DNA of 64,000 nucleotides, taken from Streptomyces flavofungini (GTDB lineage: Bacteria > Actinomycetota > Actinomycetes > Streptomycetales > Streptomycetaceae). Shown here in pieces: positions 49,012 to 58,440 of the stretch. Each line of letters begins with the position of its first letter. Within the stretch, counting starts at the first letter, position 1. A program made the translations under genes and the position numbers. The notes beneath the pieces were generated by a model. The model worked only from the letters and a program-made list of their open reading frames with translations. It ran no database searches and had not been told where the DNA came from. Location: contig NZ_BMVR01000016.1 of the NCBI RefSeq assembly GCF_014650815.1, positions 124,001 to 188,000 on the forward strand, read 5' to 3'.

Positions 49012-50249
49012 CGGTCACCGCACCCCCTCCTGCGGCCGCCCCCTCCCGCCCGTCCGGCCCGTCCGCGCGGGTGGTCATCACCACGCTGCTGGCGACGACG
49101 TTCCTGGTCAAAGCCTGCGGATTCGCCTACGACTTCCTCGGCTACTCCATCGGCGCGGCGCACGGCACCACCGCCGCCGGCGCCGCGCTGACGGTCTTCG
49201 GGGTCGGCTGGTGTGTCGGGCAGCTGGTCAGCGGGGCGATGACCGACCGGATCGGAGCCCGTGCCGCGTGCACGGCGGGACTGCTCCTTGCCGCAGTGAT
49301 CTGCGCCGGGCTGGCCGTGGCCAGCAGCCTGCACGCCCTGCTGCTGCTCGCCTTCTGCCTGGGCTGCACCATGGACGTCCACCGGCCGGCCGTCTCCGCG
49401 CAGATCAACGACCGCCTCACCAATGAGGGAGCACGCACCCGCGCCCAGGGCTGGGTCTACTGGGTGTCGAACGTGGGCCTCTCGCTGAGCTCGGGCGTCG
49501 GCGGCTTTGTGGCCCACGCCCATGGCTACCGATTCCTGTTCGCCCTCAACGCCGTTGCCTGCGTGGCCGCAGCCCTCCTGGTGCGCGCCATGCTGAGCGG
49601 CCGGCCCAGCACGCCCCGGGGCGAACGCCGGCACGAGCACGCCACCTACGCACAGATCGTCTCCGACCCCCGGCTGCGGTGGATGGTCGCCGCGGCCGTC
49701 GCGGCGACGACCTGCGCCTACGGCCTGATCAGCGTCCTGCCCCTGGTCATGAGCGCGGACCACCTCGCCCCGTCCGCCTACGGCACCGCCATGCTCGCCA
49801 ACTCCGCTGCGGTCCTGCTGCTCAGCCCGCCGCTGACCCGCCTGCTGGTCGGCGCCGACGACCGCGTCCGCTACCCCATCGGCCCGGTGTTCGCCGCCGG
49901 CAGCCTGATCCTGGGCGCCGCCATGGCACTGGCGGCCCTGCAGCACACCACCCTGGGCTACACCACCGCAGCTGTGATCATGGTGCCCGGCGAGATCTGC
50001 TACAGCGTCGCCGCCGGCGCCTTCGTCGCAACGGCCGCCCCGCCCGGCGCCATCGGCCGCTACCAGGCCGCCCTCAGCGTCGCGGGCGCGATCGCCTCGC
50101 TCACCCCGCTGGGCATCGCCGGCGCCCTCAACGCGGGCGGCCGCCCCCTGGTCGCCGGCCTCCTCATCACCAGCGCCGCCCTGGGGGCTCTGGCCTGCGT
50201 GCCGCTCGCCCGCACCCTGCGCACCTCCCCCACCTCAGCGCCGGCCTAG
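49008..50249 (+). CDS. Major facilitator superfamily transporter
   Basis: A 413-residue protein with about 12 membrane helices (for example ARVVITTLLATTFLVKACGF and ASSLHALLLLAFCLGCTM) and the loop-2 motif GAMTDRIGARAA between helices 2 and 3. It resembles drug/metabolite efflux MFS proteins. The ATG overlaps the acyltransferase stop by four bases, so export of that enzyme's product is a reasonable inference. Confidence 0.92.
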   Translation: MTVTAPPPAAAPSRPSGPSARVVITTLLATTFLVKACGFAYDFLGYSIGAAHGTTAAGAALTVFGVGWCVGQLVSGAMTDRIGARAACTAGLLLAAVICAGLAVASSLHALLLLAFCLGCTMDVHRPAVSAQINDRLTNEGARTRAQGWVYWVSNVGLSLSSGVGGFVAHAHGYRFLFALNAVACVAAALLVRAMLSGRPSTPRGERRHEHATYAQIVSDPRLRWMVAAAVAATTCAYGLISVLPLVMSADHLAPSAYGTAMLANSAAVLLLSPPLTRLLVGADDRVRYPIGPVFAAGSLILGAAMALAALQHTTLGYTTAAVIMVPGEICYSVAAGAFVATAAPPGAIGRYQAALSVAGAIASLTPLGIAGALNAGGRPLVAGLLITSAALGALACVPLARTLRTSPTSAPA

Positions 50250-50331
50250 CACCGCCACCTGCCCAACTGCCCCTGTGACAGCCGGCATCCCTACGCCCAC
50301 AGCTCTACAGCACCACGAGAGGAACAGCTCC

Positions 50332-51570
50332 ATGAAGGTAGCGATCGTCGACGGATACTCCACCGGGGCGACACTGGCCAGGCGACTGGCCCGAGCGGGT
50401 GTCGACTGCATCCACGTGCGGAGCCAGCCGGACATCGGCGCCTTCCTCCTGCACTCGTTCAGCCGCGACGACTACGTCCTCGATCTGGGCTTCACCGCCG
50501 ACTTCACCAGCCTCACGCGGGAACTCGCCCGCCTGCGCGTCTCCCGCGTGATGGCCGGCACCGAAACCGGCGTCGTGCTGGCGGAGACCCTCGCGAGCGC
50601 GCTGCATCTGCCGACGAACGACCCCGCCCTGGTCGCAGCCCGCCGCGACAAGTTCCTCATGCAGCAGGCGGTCCAGGCCGCGGGCCTTGCGACCCCGCAC
50701 ACCACCGTCGCCCGCTCCGCCCGCGCCGCAGCCGACTGGTACACCGTGTGGGGCCTGGAGGAGGTGGTGGTCAAGCCCCTGGCCAGCGCGGGCACCGACG
50801 GCGTGACGTTCTGCGGCTCGGCCGAGGAGGTCGGCCAGGCCGCCACCGCCGTCCTGGGCACCCCCAACCTCTTCGGCGAGCCCAACGACGCCGTGCTCGT
50901 CCAGGAACGCCTGCACGGAACCGAGTACTGCATCAACACGGTCTCCGCGGGCGGGCAGCACCACGTCGCCGAGATCTGGCGCTACACCAAACGCATCGGC
51001 CCGACCGCCGCACCCCTCTACGACTTCCAGGAGCCCGTCGATGCCGCCAGCGCCGCCGGGAAGGCGCTCATCGGCTACGTCCGGGACGTCCTGGACGCGC
51101 TCGGCATCACCGAGACGCCCGCCCACACCGAGGTCATGCTCACCGACCGGGGACCGGTCCTCATCGAGACCGGCGCCCGCCTGGGCGGAGGCACCGGGCC
51201 CGACGTGGTGGACGCCTACCTCGGCCCCTCCCAGACCGCCCTGGCGGTCACCGCCACGATCGATCCCGCATCCCTGCGCACCCGCACCACCCCCGATCCG
51301 GGCCGGCCGCCGCTGCTGCGGTGGGTCGACTTCATCAACCACCACCCCGGCCCGGCCGACCCCGACGCCCTCACCAAGATCGCGGAACTCCCCAGCGTCG
51401 TCGCGGTCTTCCCCGGCTTCGCCCCGGGCCAGTACCTCGCCCCCACCAGCAGCCTGCCGACCTCTCCCGGGTTCGCCTACCTCGCGGCCCCCACCTCCCA
51501 AGAGCTGATCGAGGACTACGACACCCTGCGCGCCTGGGAGCACGAGGGCCTCTACACAAGTCCACGCTGA
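50332..51570 (+). CDS. ATP-grasp carboxylate-amine ligase
   Basis: A 412-residue ATP-grasp protein. The N-terminal pre-ATP-grasp domain starts KVAIVDGYSTGATLARRL. The central domain has the ATP-binding Lys (K148 in VVVKPLASAGTDG) and QERLHGTEYCINTVS. The magnesium-binding region is VLIETGARLGGGTGPDVVDAYLG. This pattern fits L-amino-acid ligases and related peptide/amide-forming enzymes, which pass through an acyl phosphate. The ATG at 50332 has GAGAGGAA upstream; an in-frame codon at 50275 lacks support. It probably supplies the amide bond of the cluster product. Confidence 0.87.
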   Translation: MKVAIVDGYSTGATLARRLARAGVDCIHVRSQPDIGAFLLHSFSRDDYVLDLGFTADFTSLTRELARLRVSRVMAGTETGVVLAETLASALHLPTNDPALVAARRDKFLMQQAVQAAGLATPHTTVARSARAAADWYTVWGLEEVVVKPLASAGTDGVTFCGSAEEVGQAATAVLGTPNLFGEPNDAVLVQERLHGTEYCINTVSAGGQHHVAEIWRYTKRIGPTAAPLYDFQEPVDAASAAGKALIGYVRDVLDALGITETPAHTEVMLTDRGPVLIETGARLGGGTGPDVVDAYLGPSQTALAVTATIDPASLRTRTTPDPGRPPLLRWVDFINHHPGPADPDALTKIAELPSVVAVFPGFAPGQYLAPTSSLPTSPGFAYLAAPTSQELIEDYDTLRAWEHEGLYTSPR

Positions 51571-51763
51571 GGCACGGCACGGCCGGGCCCCGCCACCCTC
51601 AGCAGCGGCTTGCGGACCCGCGATCCGCTCCCGCTCGCACGCCGCGAGGAGGAGCGCGCCGCACGACCGGTCCGCGCCCGCGAGCACCAGCCTTCGGGGC
51701 ACGGTGCGGAACCTTCCCCGGCCCACCCACCCCCACCGACGTGACAGAGCACGAAGAAGGATC

Positions 51764-53323
51764 ATGAACAAGGTCACTGCCCACGACAACTACACCGTCT
51801 CGGTGCTGCACCGGCTCTCGGCGAGAGGCGAGCGTGAGGCGATCGTCGCGGGAGCGCGGCGGATCAGCGGCACCGAGGCCGCCCGCACGGTCCTGCGCTT
51901 CGCTGCAGCGCTGCGGGGCAGGGGGGTGGCGGACGGAGACGGGGTGGCGCTGTTCGTGGAGAACTCGCCCGAGGCGCTCCTGCTGCAGCTGGCCGTCCAT
52001 TTCGCCGGGGGCCGCCTGGTCTTCGTGCCGCCCGAGCCCGGCAACCGGGAACTCGAAGCGCTGGTCCGGCGCGCCGACGTCAAGGTGCTCCTGTTCGACC
52101 CGGTCTTCGAAGACCGGACCCGCCGGATCGCCGGCCAGGCGGCCATTCCGCATCTCTTCAGCATCGGCGCGTCATCGGTTGCCGCCGACTTCCTGACCGC
52201 GGCGTCCGGCCGTGCCCCGCTCTCGCTGAACGAGGCGGCCGACGGCCGCCACCTCGCGACACTTCTCTACACCGGCGGCACGACCGGCCTGCCCAAGCTG
52301 GTCGTGCACCGCAGCGGCTACTACGACGGCTACCTGCGGACCTCCCACGCCTGCGCCGACGGCGCGCCGGCCGACCCCGCGATGCTGATCGGCACGCTGG
52401 TGACGCACACCAGCGGCCACGCCGCCTTCCTGACCGGCGTCCTCAGCGGCCACACCATCGTCTTGCTGAGGACCTTCGACGCCGGCACGGCCCTGTCGGT
52501 GATGGACAGCGAACACGTCACCAGGATGATGGTCGTGACGCCGATGCTGTACGAACTGCTGGACCATCCGGACTGCCTGTCCGGCCGCTTCCCCGCGCTG
52601 ACGACTCTGCTGTACGGCGGAGCGGCCGCTTCCCCCGCCCGTCTCAGGCAAGCGATGGAGCGTTTCGGTCCGGTCCTGCACCAGATCTACGCGGCATCCG
52701 AGAGCGGGCTCGTCACCGAGCTCACCCCCGCGGAGCATGACGTGCGGCGGCCCGCGTCCTTGACCAGCTGCGGACGCCCGGGGCCCGGGGTCGAAGTGGA
52801 GCTGCGGGACGCCGACGGCAAGCCCGTGCCCGTAGGGCGCATCGGCGAGCTGTACGTGCGCAGCCCTACGGTGATGGAGGGCTACTGGAACGACCCGGAA
52901 CGCACCGCCGAGGTACTCGACGACGAAGGCTGGTTCCGCAGCGGCGACATCGCCCGCCGGGACGAGAGCGGCTATCTGTACCTGGTCGACCGCGCGCGGG
53001 ACATCATCGTGACGGGCCGCACGGCCGACAACGTCTACTCCCGCCTCCTCGACGACTTCCTCACCGCACACCCGGCCGTCAAGGACGCCGCCGCCATCGG
53101 GCTGCCCGGTGACGACGACAAGGAGACCGTGCACGTGGTCCTGGTGCCCCGAGACCCGGCAGGCGCCCCGGACCTCGTACGGCTGACCCGCGGCATCGTC
53201 GACGCGCTCGGAGACCTCTACGCGCCGGCCTCCTACTCGATCACCGACTCCCTCCCGCGGACGGCCGTCGGCAAGACCGACAAACGAGCCCTGCGCGCAA
53301 GCCTGTTGACGGCCCGCACGTAG
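51764..53323 (+). CDS. Acyl/aryl-AMP ligase (ANL superfamily)
   Basis: A 519-residue adenylating enzyme. The phosphate loop LLYTGGTTGLPK is at about 167-178, the A5-like segment YAASESGLVTEL follows, the hinge region is GWFRSGDIARRDESGYLYLVDRARDIIVTG, and the catalytic Lys is K504 in PRTAVGKTDK. It activates a carboxylic acid as acyl-AMP and passes it to CoA or another acceptor. The substrate cannot be read by eye. The ATG at 51764 has AAGAAGGA upstream. The 193-base gap before it shows no gene. Confidence 0.9.
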   Translation: MNKVTAHDNYTVSVLHRLSARGEREAIVAGARRISGTEAARTVLRFAAALRGRGVADGDGVALFVENSPEALLLQLAVHFAGGRLVFVPPEPGNRELEALVRRADVKVLLFDPVFEDRTRRIAGQAAIPHLFSIGASSVAADFLTAASGRAPLSLNEAADGRHLATLLYTGGTTGLPKLVVHRSGYYDGYLRTSHACADGAPADPAMLIGTLVTHTSGHAAFLTGVLSGHTIVLLRTFDAGTALSVMDSEHVTRMMVVTPMLYELLDHPDCLSGRFPALTTLLYGGAAASPARLRQAMERFGPVLHQIYAASESGLVTELTPAEHDVRRPASLTSCGRPGPGVEVELRDADGKPVPVGRIGELYVRSPTVMEGYWNDPERTAEVLDDEGWFRSGDIARRDESGYLYLVDRARDIIVTGRTADNVYSRLLDDFLTAHPAVKDAAAIGLPGDDDKETVHVVLVPRDPAGAPDLVRLTRGIVDALGDLYAPASYSITDSLPRTAVGKTDKRALRASLLTART

Positions 53324-53420
53324 ACCGTTCCGCAACACCACTGACACGGCGTCGCTGCTGCGCGCAGTGACGAGAGCGCGGCTGCCCGTGTGCCGCCCCT
53401 GTAAGACGAATTGAGGCCCC

Positions 53421-54596
53421 ATGACCAGCTCGCTGCACCGCACCGAAGCGCCCCGGGAAAGTCTGTGGCCAAGGGCGGACCGGATCCGCCTGCAGGCGCA
53501 GGCCGCGGCCGCAGACACCGACCGCAGACGGCGTCTGGCGCCGGACGTGGTCGAGGCGCTCCGTGACGCGGGGCTGATGCGGTGCGCAGCGCCCGCCAGT
53601 GTCGGGGCCGCGCAGGCCCCGCCCGCCGACGCGCTCGCCGGCGCCGAGACGATTGCCCGGGGCGACGCCGCCACCGGCTGGTGCGTCTCCATCGCCATGG
53701 CCACCAGCCTGCTGGCGGCCTATCTGCCGGCCGCCGGCGCAGCCGAGATCTTCGGTGACCCGCGCTCGATCGCGGCCGGCGTGTGGGCGCCGCGGGGCAC
53801 GGCCCGCCCGGTCGACGGCGGGCTGGTCGTCTCCGGGCGCTGGCCGTTCGCCAGCGGCATCACGCATGCGGACTACTTCTTCGGCGGCTGCCTCGTGGAC
53901 GACGGCCGAGGCGAGCAAGGCGGCGCCCCGGCGATGCGCACCGTCGGGATCCCGGCCGCACAGCTGCGGATCCTCGACGACACCTGGCAGACGTCCGGAC
54001 TGCGCGCAACGGGCAGTCACGATGTCGTGGCCGAGGACGTGTTCGTTCCCACCCACCGCACGCTGTCGCTGGCCGACGGTCCGGTGATCGACGCTCCGCT
54101 CTACCGGTTCCCCGTCTTCGGCTACTTCGCCCTGGCCATCGCCGCCACGGCCCTGGGCAACGCGCGCGGGGCCATCGACGACCTGCTCGACCTCGCGGGC
54201 CGCAAACTCTCCTACGGCGCGCGTCGCACGCTTGGCGAGAAGCCGGTGACACAGACCGCGATCGCCCAGGCAGAAGCCTCCCTGCGGGCCGCACGCGCCC
54301 TGTTCTATGCGGCCATCGAGGACGCATGGTGCGCCGCGTCCACCGGCGAGGCGATCGCGATGGACCTGCGCACCGGACTGCGCCTGGCGGCGACACACGC
54401 CGCTCGCACGTCCGCGGACGTCGTCCGGTCCATGTACGACCTCGGCGGCGGATCGGCCATCTACGACGGCTCGCCGCTGCAGCGCCGCTTCCGGGACGCG
54501 GCCACCGCCACCGCCCACATCCAGGTCAGCCCGGCCACATGGGAGACGACCGGCCGCATGCTGCTCGGCCTCCCCACGGACACGGACCGGCTGTAG
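53421..54596 (+). CDS. Acyl-CoA dehydrogenase-fold flavoprotein (group D monooxygenase-like)
   Basis: A 391-residue protein with the acyl-CoA dehydrogenase fold: N-terminal helical part (RRRRLAPDVVEALRDAGLMR), GDAATGWCVSIAMATSLLAAYL, the middle beta domain (VSGRWPFASGITHADYFFGG) and the C-terminal helical bundle ending in YDLGGGSAIYDGSPLQRRFRD. The sequence is closest in style to HsaA/hydroxylase-type (group D) flavin monooxygenases, not to fatty acid dehydrogenases. Such enzymes need a separate flavin reductase, and one is encoded at 57795. It ends the biosynthetic operon, next to the TetR relic. Confidence 0.85.
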   Translation: MTSSLHRTEAPRESLWPRADRIRLQAQAAAADTDRRRRLAPDVVEALRDAGLMRCAAPASVGAAQAPPADALAGAETIARGDAATGWCVSIAMATSLLAAYLPAAGAAEIFGDPRSIAAGVWAPRGTARPVDGGLVVSGRWPFASGITHADYFFGGCLVDDGRGEQGGAPAMRTVGIPAAQLRILDDTWQTSGLRATGSHDVVAEDVFVPTHRTLSLADGPVIDAPLYRFPVFGYFALAIAATALGNARGAIDDLLDLAGRKLSYGARRTLGEKPVTQTAIAQAEASLRAARALFYAAIEDAWCAASTGEAIAMDLRTGLRLAATHAARTSADVVRSMYDLGGGSAIYDGSPLQRRFRDAATATAHIQVSPATWETTGRMLLGLPTDTDRL

Positions 54597-54599
54597 GCA

Positions 54600-54969
54600 A
54601 CCGTTCCGGCGCAGCCTTCCGGCAGCAGGTGCCATTCCGCTCGGATGCCCGCGTTCGTACTCCGGACCACCGGCCGACCGCGCTGCTGACGCAGGTTGCA
54701 GGAGAGCGCGTCCACCACCCGCTCGTGCCGGTTCGGCCCGCGCCGGTACCGGGCGGGGCGCGTTCCCCCGGCGTCCGCCACCACGGTGCCGATCGTCATC
54801 CGTGTGCGCCCGTCGGTGGCCAGATGTCCGCGCCCGGTCCGCGGGATCGCCTCGGTGACCGCCGGGTTCCGCGGCCTGCCCACCGGGGATGCGGTGTGCG
54901 CGTCTGCGTCCCGGCCCGGTGTCGCGGTCGGCGGGTACCGCCGACGCCCGCCTGGTTCTTGCTGCTCAC
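54600..54969 (-). pseudogene. Frameshifted and truncated TetR gene (copy 3)
   Basis: On the minus strand GTG-AGC-AGC-AAG-AAC starts a leader like that of TetR 1. A net two-base insertion then shifts the frame before GRPRNPAVTEAI, where the HTH continues with GRTRMTIGTVVADAGGTRPARYRRGPNRHERVVDAL. The C-terminal half is missing; the sequence runs into the end of the flavoprotein gene. Key residues are also changed (GVTRPTLYRRW reads GGTRPARYRRG). It must be inactive. Confidence 0.85.
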
Positions 54970-55033
54970 AGCACGTTCCTTCCTGCCGGTGTGCGCACGG
55001 GCCCCGGCGCGGCGCCGGACTCCGCGAGGTTTA

Positions 55034-55054
55034 GTTTCGACTATTGACTGTAAT
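55034..55054. promoter_or_regulatory. TetR-type operator, copy 5, partly decayed
   Basis: GTTTCGAC (55034-55041), five bases, ACTGTAAT (55047-55054). The right arm fits copies 1 and 3; the left arm has several changes. It lies between the TetR relic and the hydrolase operon, 148 bases before that start codon, and an AT-rich patch surrounds it. Confidence 0.55.
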
Positions 55055-55201
55055 CAAACTTGTGGTGCATCGTTGTCCCGCCGGACGGCGCGCCACTGGG
55101 CGGCCTGGCCGAAAGCCGCCGCCCACCGCCCCTGCTGGGAGCGCGGCATCCGCGCCCGGCGATCCATCCGCGGCCATGCCGCACCCTCACGAAGGAATCT
55201 C

Positions 55202-56038
55202 ATGAGCACCGACAAGCACACCGGTCGCACCGCCGCGGTCGTCGGAACGGCCGCAGCCGCGGTCGTCGCCTCCCTCACCTCCCTGGCGCCCTCCGCCGAC
55301 GCGCAGGACCTGGACGCCGCAAAGCCCAAGCCGACGGTGGTGCTGGTCCACGGCGCTTTCGCCGATGCCTCGGGCTGGACGGAGACCGCAGCCCGGCTGC
55401 GCCACCAGGGCTTCAAGGTCCGGGCAGTGGCCAACCCGCTGCGCGGCCTGGACTACGACACGGCGTACCTGCAGGGCCTGCTCAAGGGCATCAAGGGGCC
55501 GAAGATCCTCGTCGGCCACTCCTACGGCGGAGCCGTGATCACCAACGCGGCAACCGCCATCCCCGACGTCAAGGCGCTGGTCTACGTTGCCGCCTTCGCG
55601 CCGGACAAGGGCGAGACGCTCGGCGGTCTCCTTGAGCAGCACCCGGACCCGAGCGTCCCGCCGCTGCCGCAGCAGGCCTTCCAGTTCACCCGTCCCGACG
55701 GCACCACCGGCACCGAAGTCATGCTCGACCCGGCCAAGTTCGCCGACGCGTTCGCCGCCGACGTGCCCGCGAAGACCGCGGCCCTGATGGCCGCCTCCCA
55801 GCGGCCCATCGCGGCGGAGGCCTTCGGCCAGCCGGCCAAGCACGCCGCGTGGAAGACCATCCCGTCCTGGGCGCTGGTGGCCAAGAAGGACCACGCGATT
55901 GCCCCGAGCCTGGAGCGCTTCATGGCCAAGCGCGCCGATGCCCACATCACCGAGGTCAACAGCTCCCACGCGGTCATGGTCAGCCACCCCGACGTCGTCG
56001 GCGACGTGATCAACCGGGCCTACCGCGCCACCCGTTGA
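55202..56038 (+). CDS. Secreted alpha/beta hydrolase
   Basis: A 278-residue protein with a signal peptide (residues about 1-35, ending APSADAQ). The alpha/beta hydrolase domain has PTVVLVHGAFADASGW (oxyanion region) and nucleophile S107 in VGHSYGGAVI. The catalytic His is probably in SSHAVMVSHPD at the C-terminus, and an Asp is in AKKDHAI. It resembles small esterases related to salicylate/methyl-ester-hydrolysing proteins; the substrate is unknown. GAAGGAA lies 7 bases before the ATG. It begins the second operon of the island. Confidence 0.9.
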   Translation: MSTDKHTGRTAAVVGTAAAAVVASLTSLAPSADAQDLDAAKPKPTVVLVHGAFADASGWTETAARLRHQGFKVRAVANPLRGLDYDTAYLQGLLKGIKGPKILVGHSYGGAVITNAATAIPDVKALVYVAAFAPDKGETLGGLLEQHPDPSVPPLPQQAFQFTRPDGTTGTEVMLDPAKFADAFAADVPAKTAALMAASQRPIAAEAFGQPAKHAAWKTIPSWALVAKKDHAIAPSLERFMAKRADAHITEVNSSHAVMVSHPDVVGDVINRAYRATR

Positions 56039-56190
56039 CCCCCAGCTCCGCGCGGCGGCCCCCCGCAGCTGTGCGGACGGCGCCCGCCCGGCGGTATCCC
56101 CCCGAGCCACCGGGCGGGCAGCCCCCTTCTTCCACTCATCTGACGCTGCACACGTCCGCCCTGCGGCGGGCCGAGAAAGTCGAGGAACCC

Positions 56191-57648
56191 ATGTCTTTGT
56201 TCGACCCCGCCCTCTGGTCCGGAAAGATCAACATCGACGGCTGGCGGGACGCCTCCGGCGGCAAGACGGCCGTCGTCAACCCCTCCACCGGTGACACCCT
56301 GGAGCACATCGGCTCCGCCGACGCGAGCGACATCGCCCGCGCCGCGTCCCGCGCCGCCGAGGTCCAGCGCGCCTGGGCCGCCACCCCGAACACCGAGCGC
56401 GCCGCGATACTGCGCCGGGCCGGGGAACTGTTCGCCGCCCACGCTCCTCAGATCCAGGACTGGCTGATCCGCGAGAGCGGCAGCACCCGGGCCCGGGCCG
56501 TCTTCGAGACGGACCAGGCGGAGCAGGAGTGCTACGAGGCGGCCGTGCTGTGCTCCCACCCCATCGGCCAGGTCATGCCGTCCGCCGAGCCGCGCCTGAG
56601 CATGACCCGCCGGGTGCCCGCCGGGGTCGTCGGTGTCATCTCGCCGTTCAACGTGCCGCTGATCCTGGCGATCCGGTCCGTCGCTCCGGCGCTGGCGCTC
56701 GGCAACACCGTGGTCCTCAAGCCGGACCCGCGCACCGCGGTCAGCGGTGGTGTCACCATCATGCGGATCTTCGAGGAAGCGGGCCTGCCTCAGGGCGTGC
56801 TCACCTTGGTCCCCGGCGACGGCGCGGCGGGCGCGGCGCTGGTCGATGACCCGCATGTGCGCGTCATTTCCTTCACCGGATCCACCGGGGCCGGGCGTAA
56901 GGTCGGCGAGGCGGCGGCCCGCGGCGTGAAGCGCGCCCACCTCGAACTGGGCGGCAACAACCCGATGATCGTGCTGGCCGACGCCGACCTGGACCGCGCC
57001 ATCTCCACAGTCGCCTGGGGGTCCTTCTTCAACCAGGGCCAGGTCTGCATGGCCACCGGACGCATCCTGGTCCACGCCGACATCGCCGAGGAGTTCACCG
57101 CGCGCCTGGTCGCCAAGGCGGAGCAGCTCACCGTCGGTGACCCCGACACTGCCGACGTCGACCTCGGCCCCCTCATCAACGCCCACCAGCGGGACACCAT
57201 CCACGCCCAGGTCACCGCCAGCATCGCCGCCGGTGCCCGGCTGCTGGCCGGCGGCACCTACGACGACCTCTTCTACCGCCCCACCGTCCTCGTCGACGTG
57301 CCCGACGACGCGCCCGCCTACGCGGAGGAGGTCTTCGGCCCCGTCGTACCCGTGCGCACGTTCACCACCCTGGACGAGGCCGCGCAACTGGCCGCCGACG
57401 ACCCGTACGGCCTCTCGCTGGGCATCCTCACCCGCGACGTCATGACCGGCCTGGAACTGGCCGAGCGCATCCCCAGCGGCCTGGTGCACATCAACGACCA
57501 GACCATCAACGACGACGCCCGCATCCCCTTCGGCGGCGTCGGTTGGTCCGGCACCGGCGCCCGCTTCGGCGGCGAGGCCAACATCGACGCCTTCACCGAG
57601 ACCCGCTGGATCACCGTCCGCAGCTCCCAGCCCGTCTACCCGATCTAA
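56191..57648 (+). CDS. Aldehyde dehydrogenase, benzaldehyde/vanillin type
   Basis: A 485-residue NAD(P)-dependent aldehyde dehydrogenase with catalytic E252 (LELGGNNP) and C286 (NQGQVCMATGR), the cofactor loop FTGSTGAGRKVGE and the C-terminal IPFGGVGWSGTG. The motif set, including SPFNVPLILAIRSVAPALALGNTVVLKPDPRT cut into its usual blocks, is closest to benzaldehyde and vanillin dehydrogenases. It would oxidise an aromatic or aliphatic aldehyde to the acid. It follows the secreted hydrolase by 152 bases on the same strand. The ATG has GAGGAA upstream. Confidence 0.93.
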   Translation: MSLFDPALWSGKINIDGWRDASGGKTAVVNPSTGDTLEHIGSADASDIARAASRAAEVQRAWAATPNTERAAILRRAGELFAAHAPQIQDWLIRESGSTRARAVFETDQAEQECYEAAVLCSHPIGQVMPSAEPRLSMTRRVPAGVVGVISPFNVPLILAIRSVAPALALGNTVVLKPDPRTAVSGGVTIMRIFEEAGLPQGVLTLVPGDGAAGAALVDDPHVRVISFTGSTGAGRKVGEAAARGVKRAHLELGGNNPMIVLADADLDRAISTVAWGSFFNQGQVCMATGRILVHADIAEEFTARLVAKAEQLTVGDPDTADVDLGPLINAHQRDTIHAQVTASIAAGARLLAGGTYDDLFYRPTVLVDVPDDAPAYAEEVFGPVVPVRTFTTLDEAAQLAADDPYGLSLGILTRDVMTGLELAERIPSGLVHINDQTINDDARIPFGGVGWSGTGARFGGEANIDAFTETRWITVRSSQPVYPI

Positions 57649-57794
57649 CAACAGCCCACCTCGGCCAGCGCGGGCGCCCGCAGCCCTGCGGGCGTACGCC
57701 GCCGTGCCCGGCCGGCCCGGCACCGCCTGTGGTGCCGGGCCGGCGCCGACCGTTCTCCCGCCCCGCCCCTGCCTCCTTCGAAGGGCCCTCCGCG

Positions 57795-58370
57795 ATGTCC
57801 GACCTGACCTTCCTCGCGATCTCCGGCAGCCTGCGCCGCTCCTCCCACAACACCGGCCTGCTGCGCGCCGTGCAGAACCTCGCGCCCAACGGTGTCACCA
57901 TCGACCTCTACGAAGGGCTGGGCCGGCTTCCCTTCTTCAACGAGGACCTCGAGGACGGCCCCGAGCCCGCCGCCGTCGCCGACCTGAGCCGACGCGTGCG
58001 GGAGGCCGACGGCGTCCTCATCGCCACCCCGGAGTACAACTCGGCCATCCCCGGCGTGCTGATGAACGCCCTGGACTGGCTCTCGCGACCCGCCGGCCGG
58101 CACGCCCTGCGCCACAAGCCCGTCGCCGTCCTGGGCGCCTCACCCTCCCAGTTCGGCACCGCCCGCGGCCAGCTGGTCCTGCGGCAGATCCTGCACCGCA
58201 TCCAGGCCCCGGTCGTGGCCCACCCCGAGGTCACCGTCTTCCAGTCCCACCAGCGCTTCGATGCCGACGGCACCTTCACCGGCGACGCCATCACCGAGAG
58301 CCTGCTGCGTGCCCTGCTGGCCGAACTGGCCGTCCTGGCCGACCTCCATGCCCCGGCCCACGCCCTCTGA
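57795..58370 (+). CDS. NADPH-dependent FMN reductase / quinone reductase
   Basis: A 191-residue flavodoxin-fold protein with the FMN phosphate loop AISGSLRRSSHNTGLLRA (residues about 7-24) and TPEYNSAIPGVLMNALDWLSR, the family signature. It reduces FMN or quinones with NADPH. It could supply reduced flavin to the flavoprotein at 53421 or detoxify quinones. GGGCCCTCCGCG precedes the ATG with no clear ribosome binding site. Confidence 0.93.
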   Translation: MSDLTFLAISGSLRRSSHNTGLLRAVQNLAPNGVTIDLYEGLGRLPFFNEDLEDGPEPAAVADLSRRVREADGVLIATPEYNSAIPGVLMNALDWLSRPAGRHALRHKPVAVLGASPSQFGTARGQLVLRQILHRIQAPVVAHPEVTVFQSHQRFDADGTFTGDAITESLLRALLAELAVLADLHAPAHAL

Positions 58371-58440
58371 CACCGCCCGATCCCGGGCCCGCCCCAGCCG
58401 GGGCCGCACCCGGGCCGAAGAACCCATCCAGGAGGATGTG

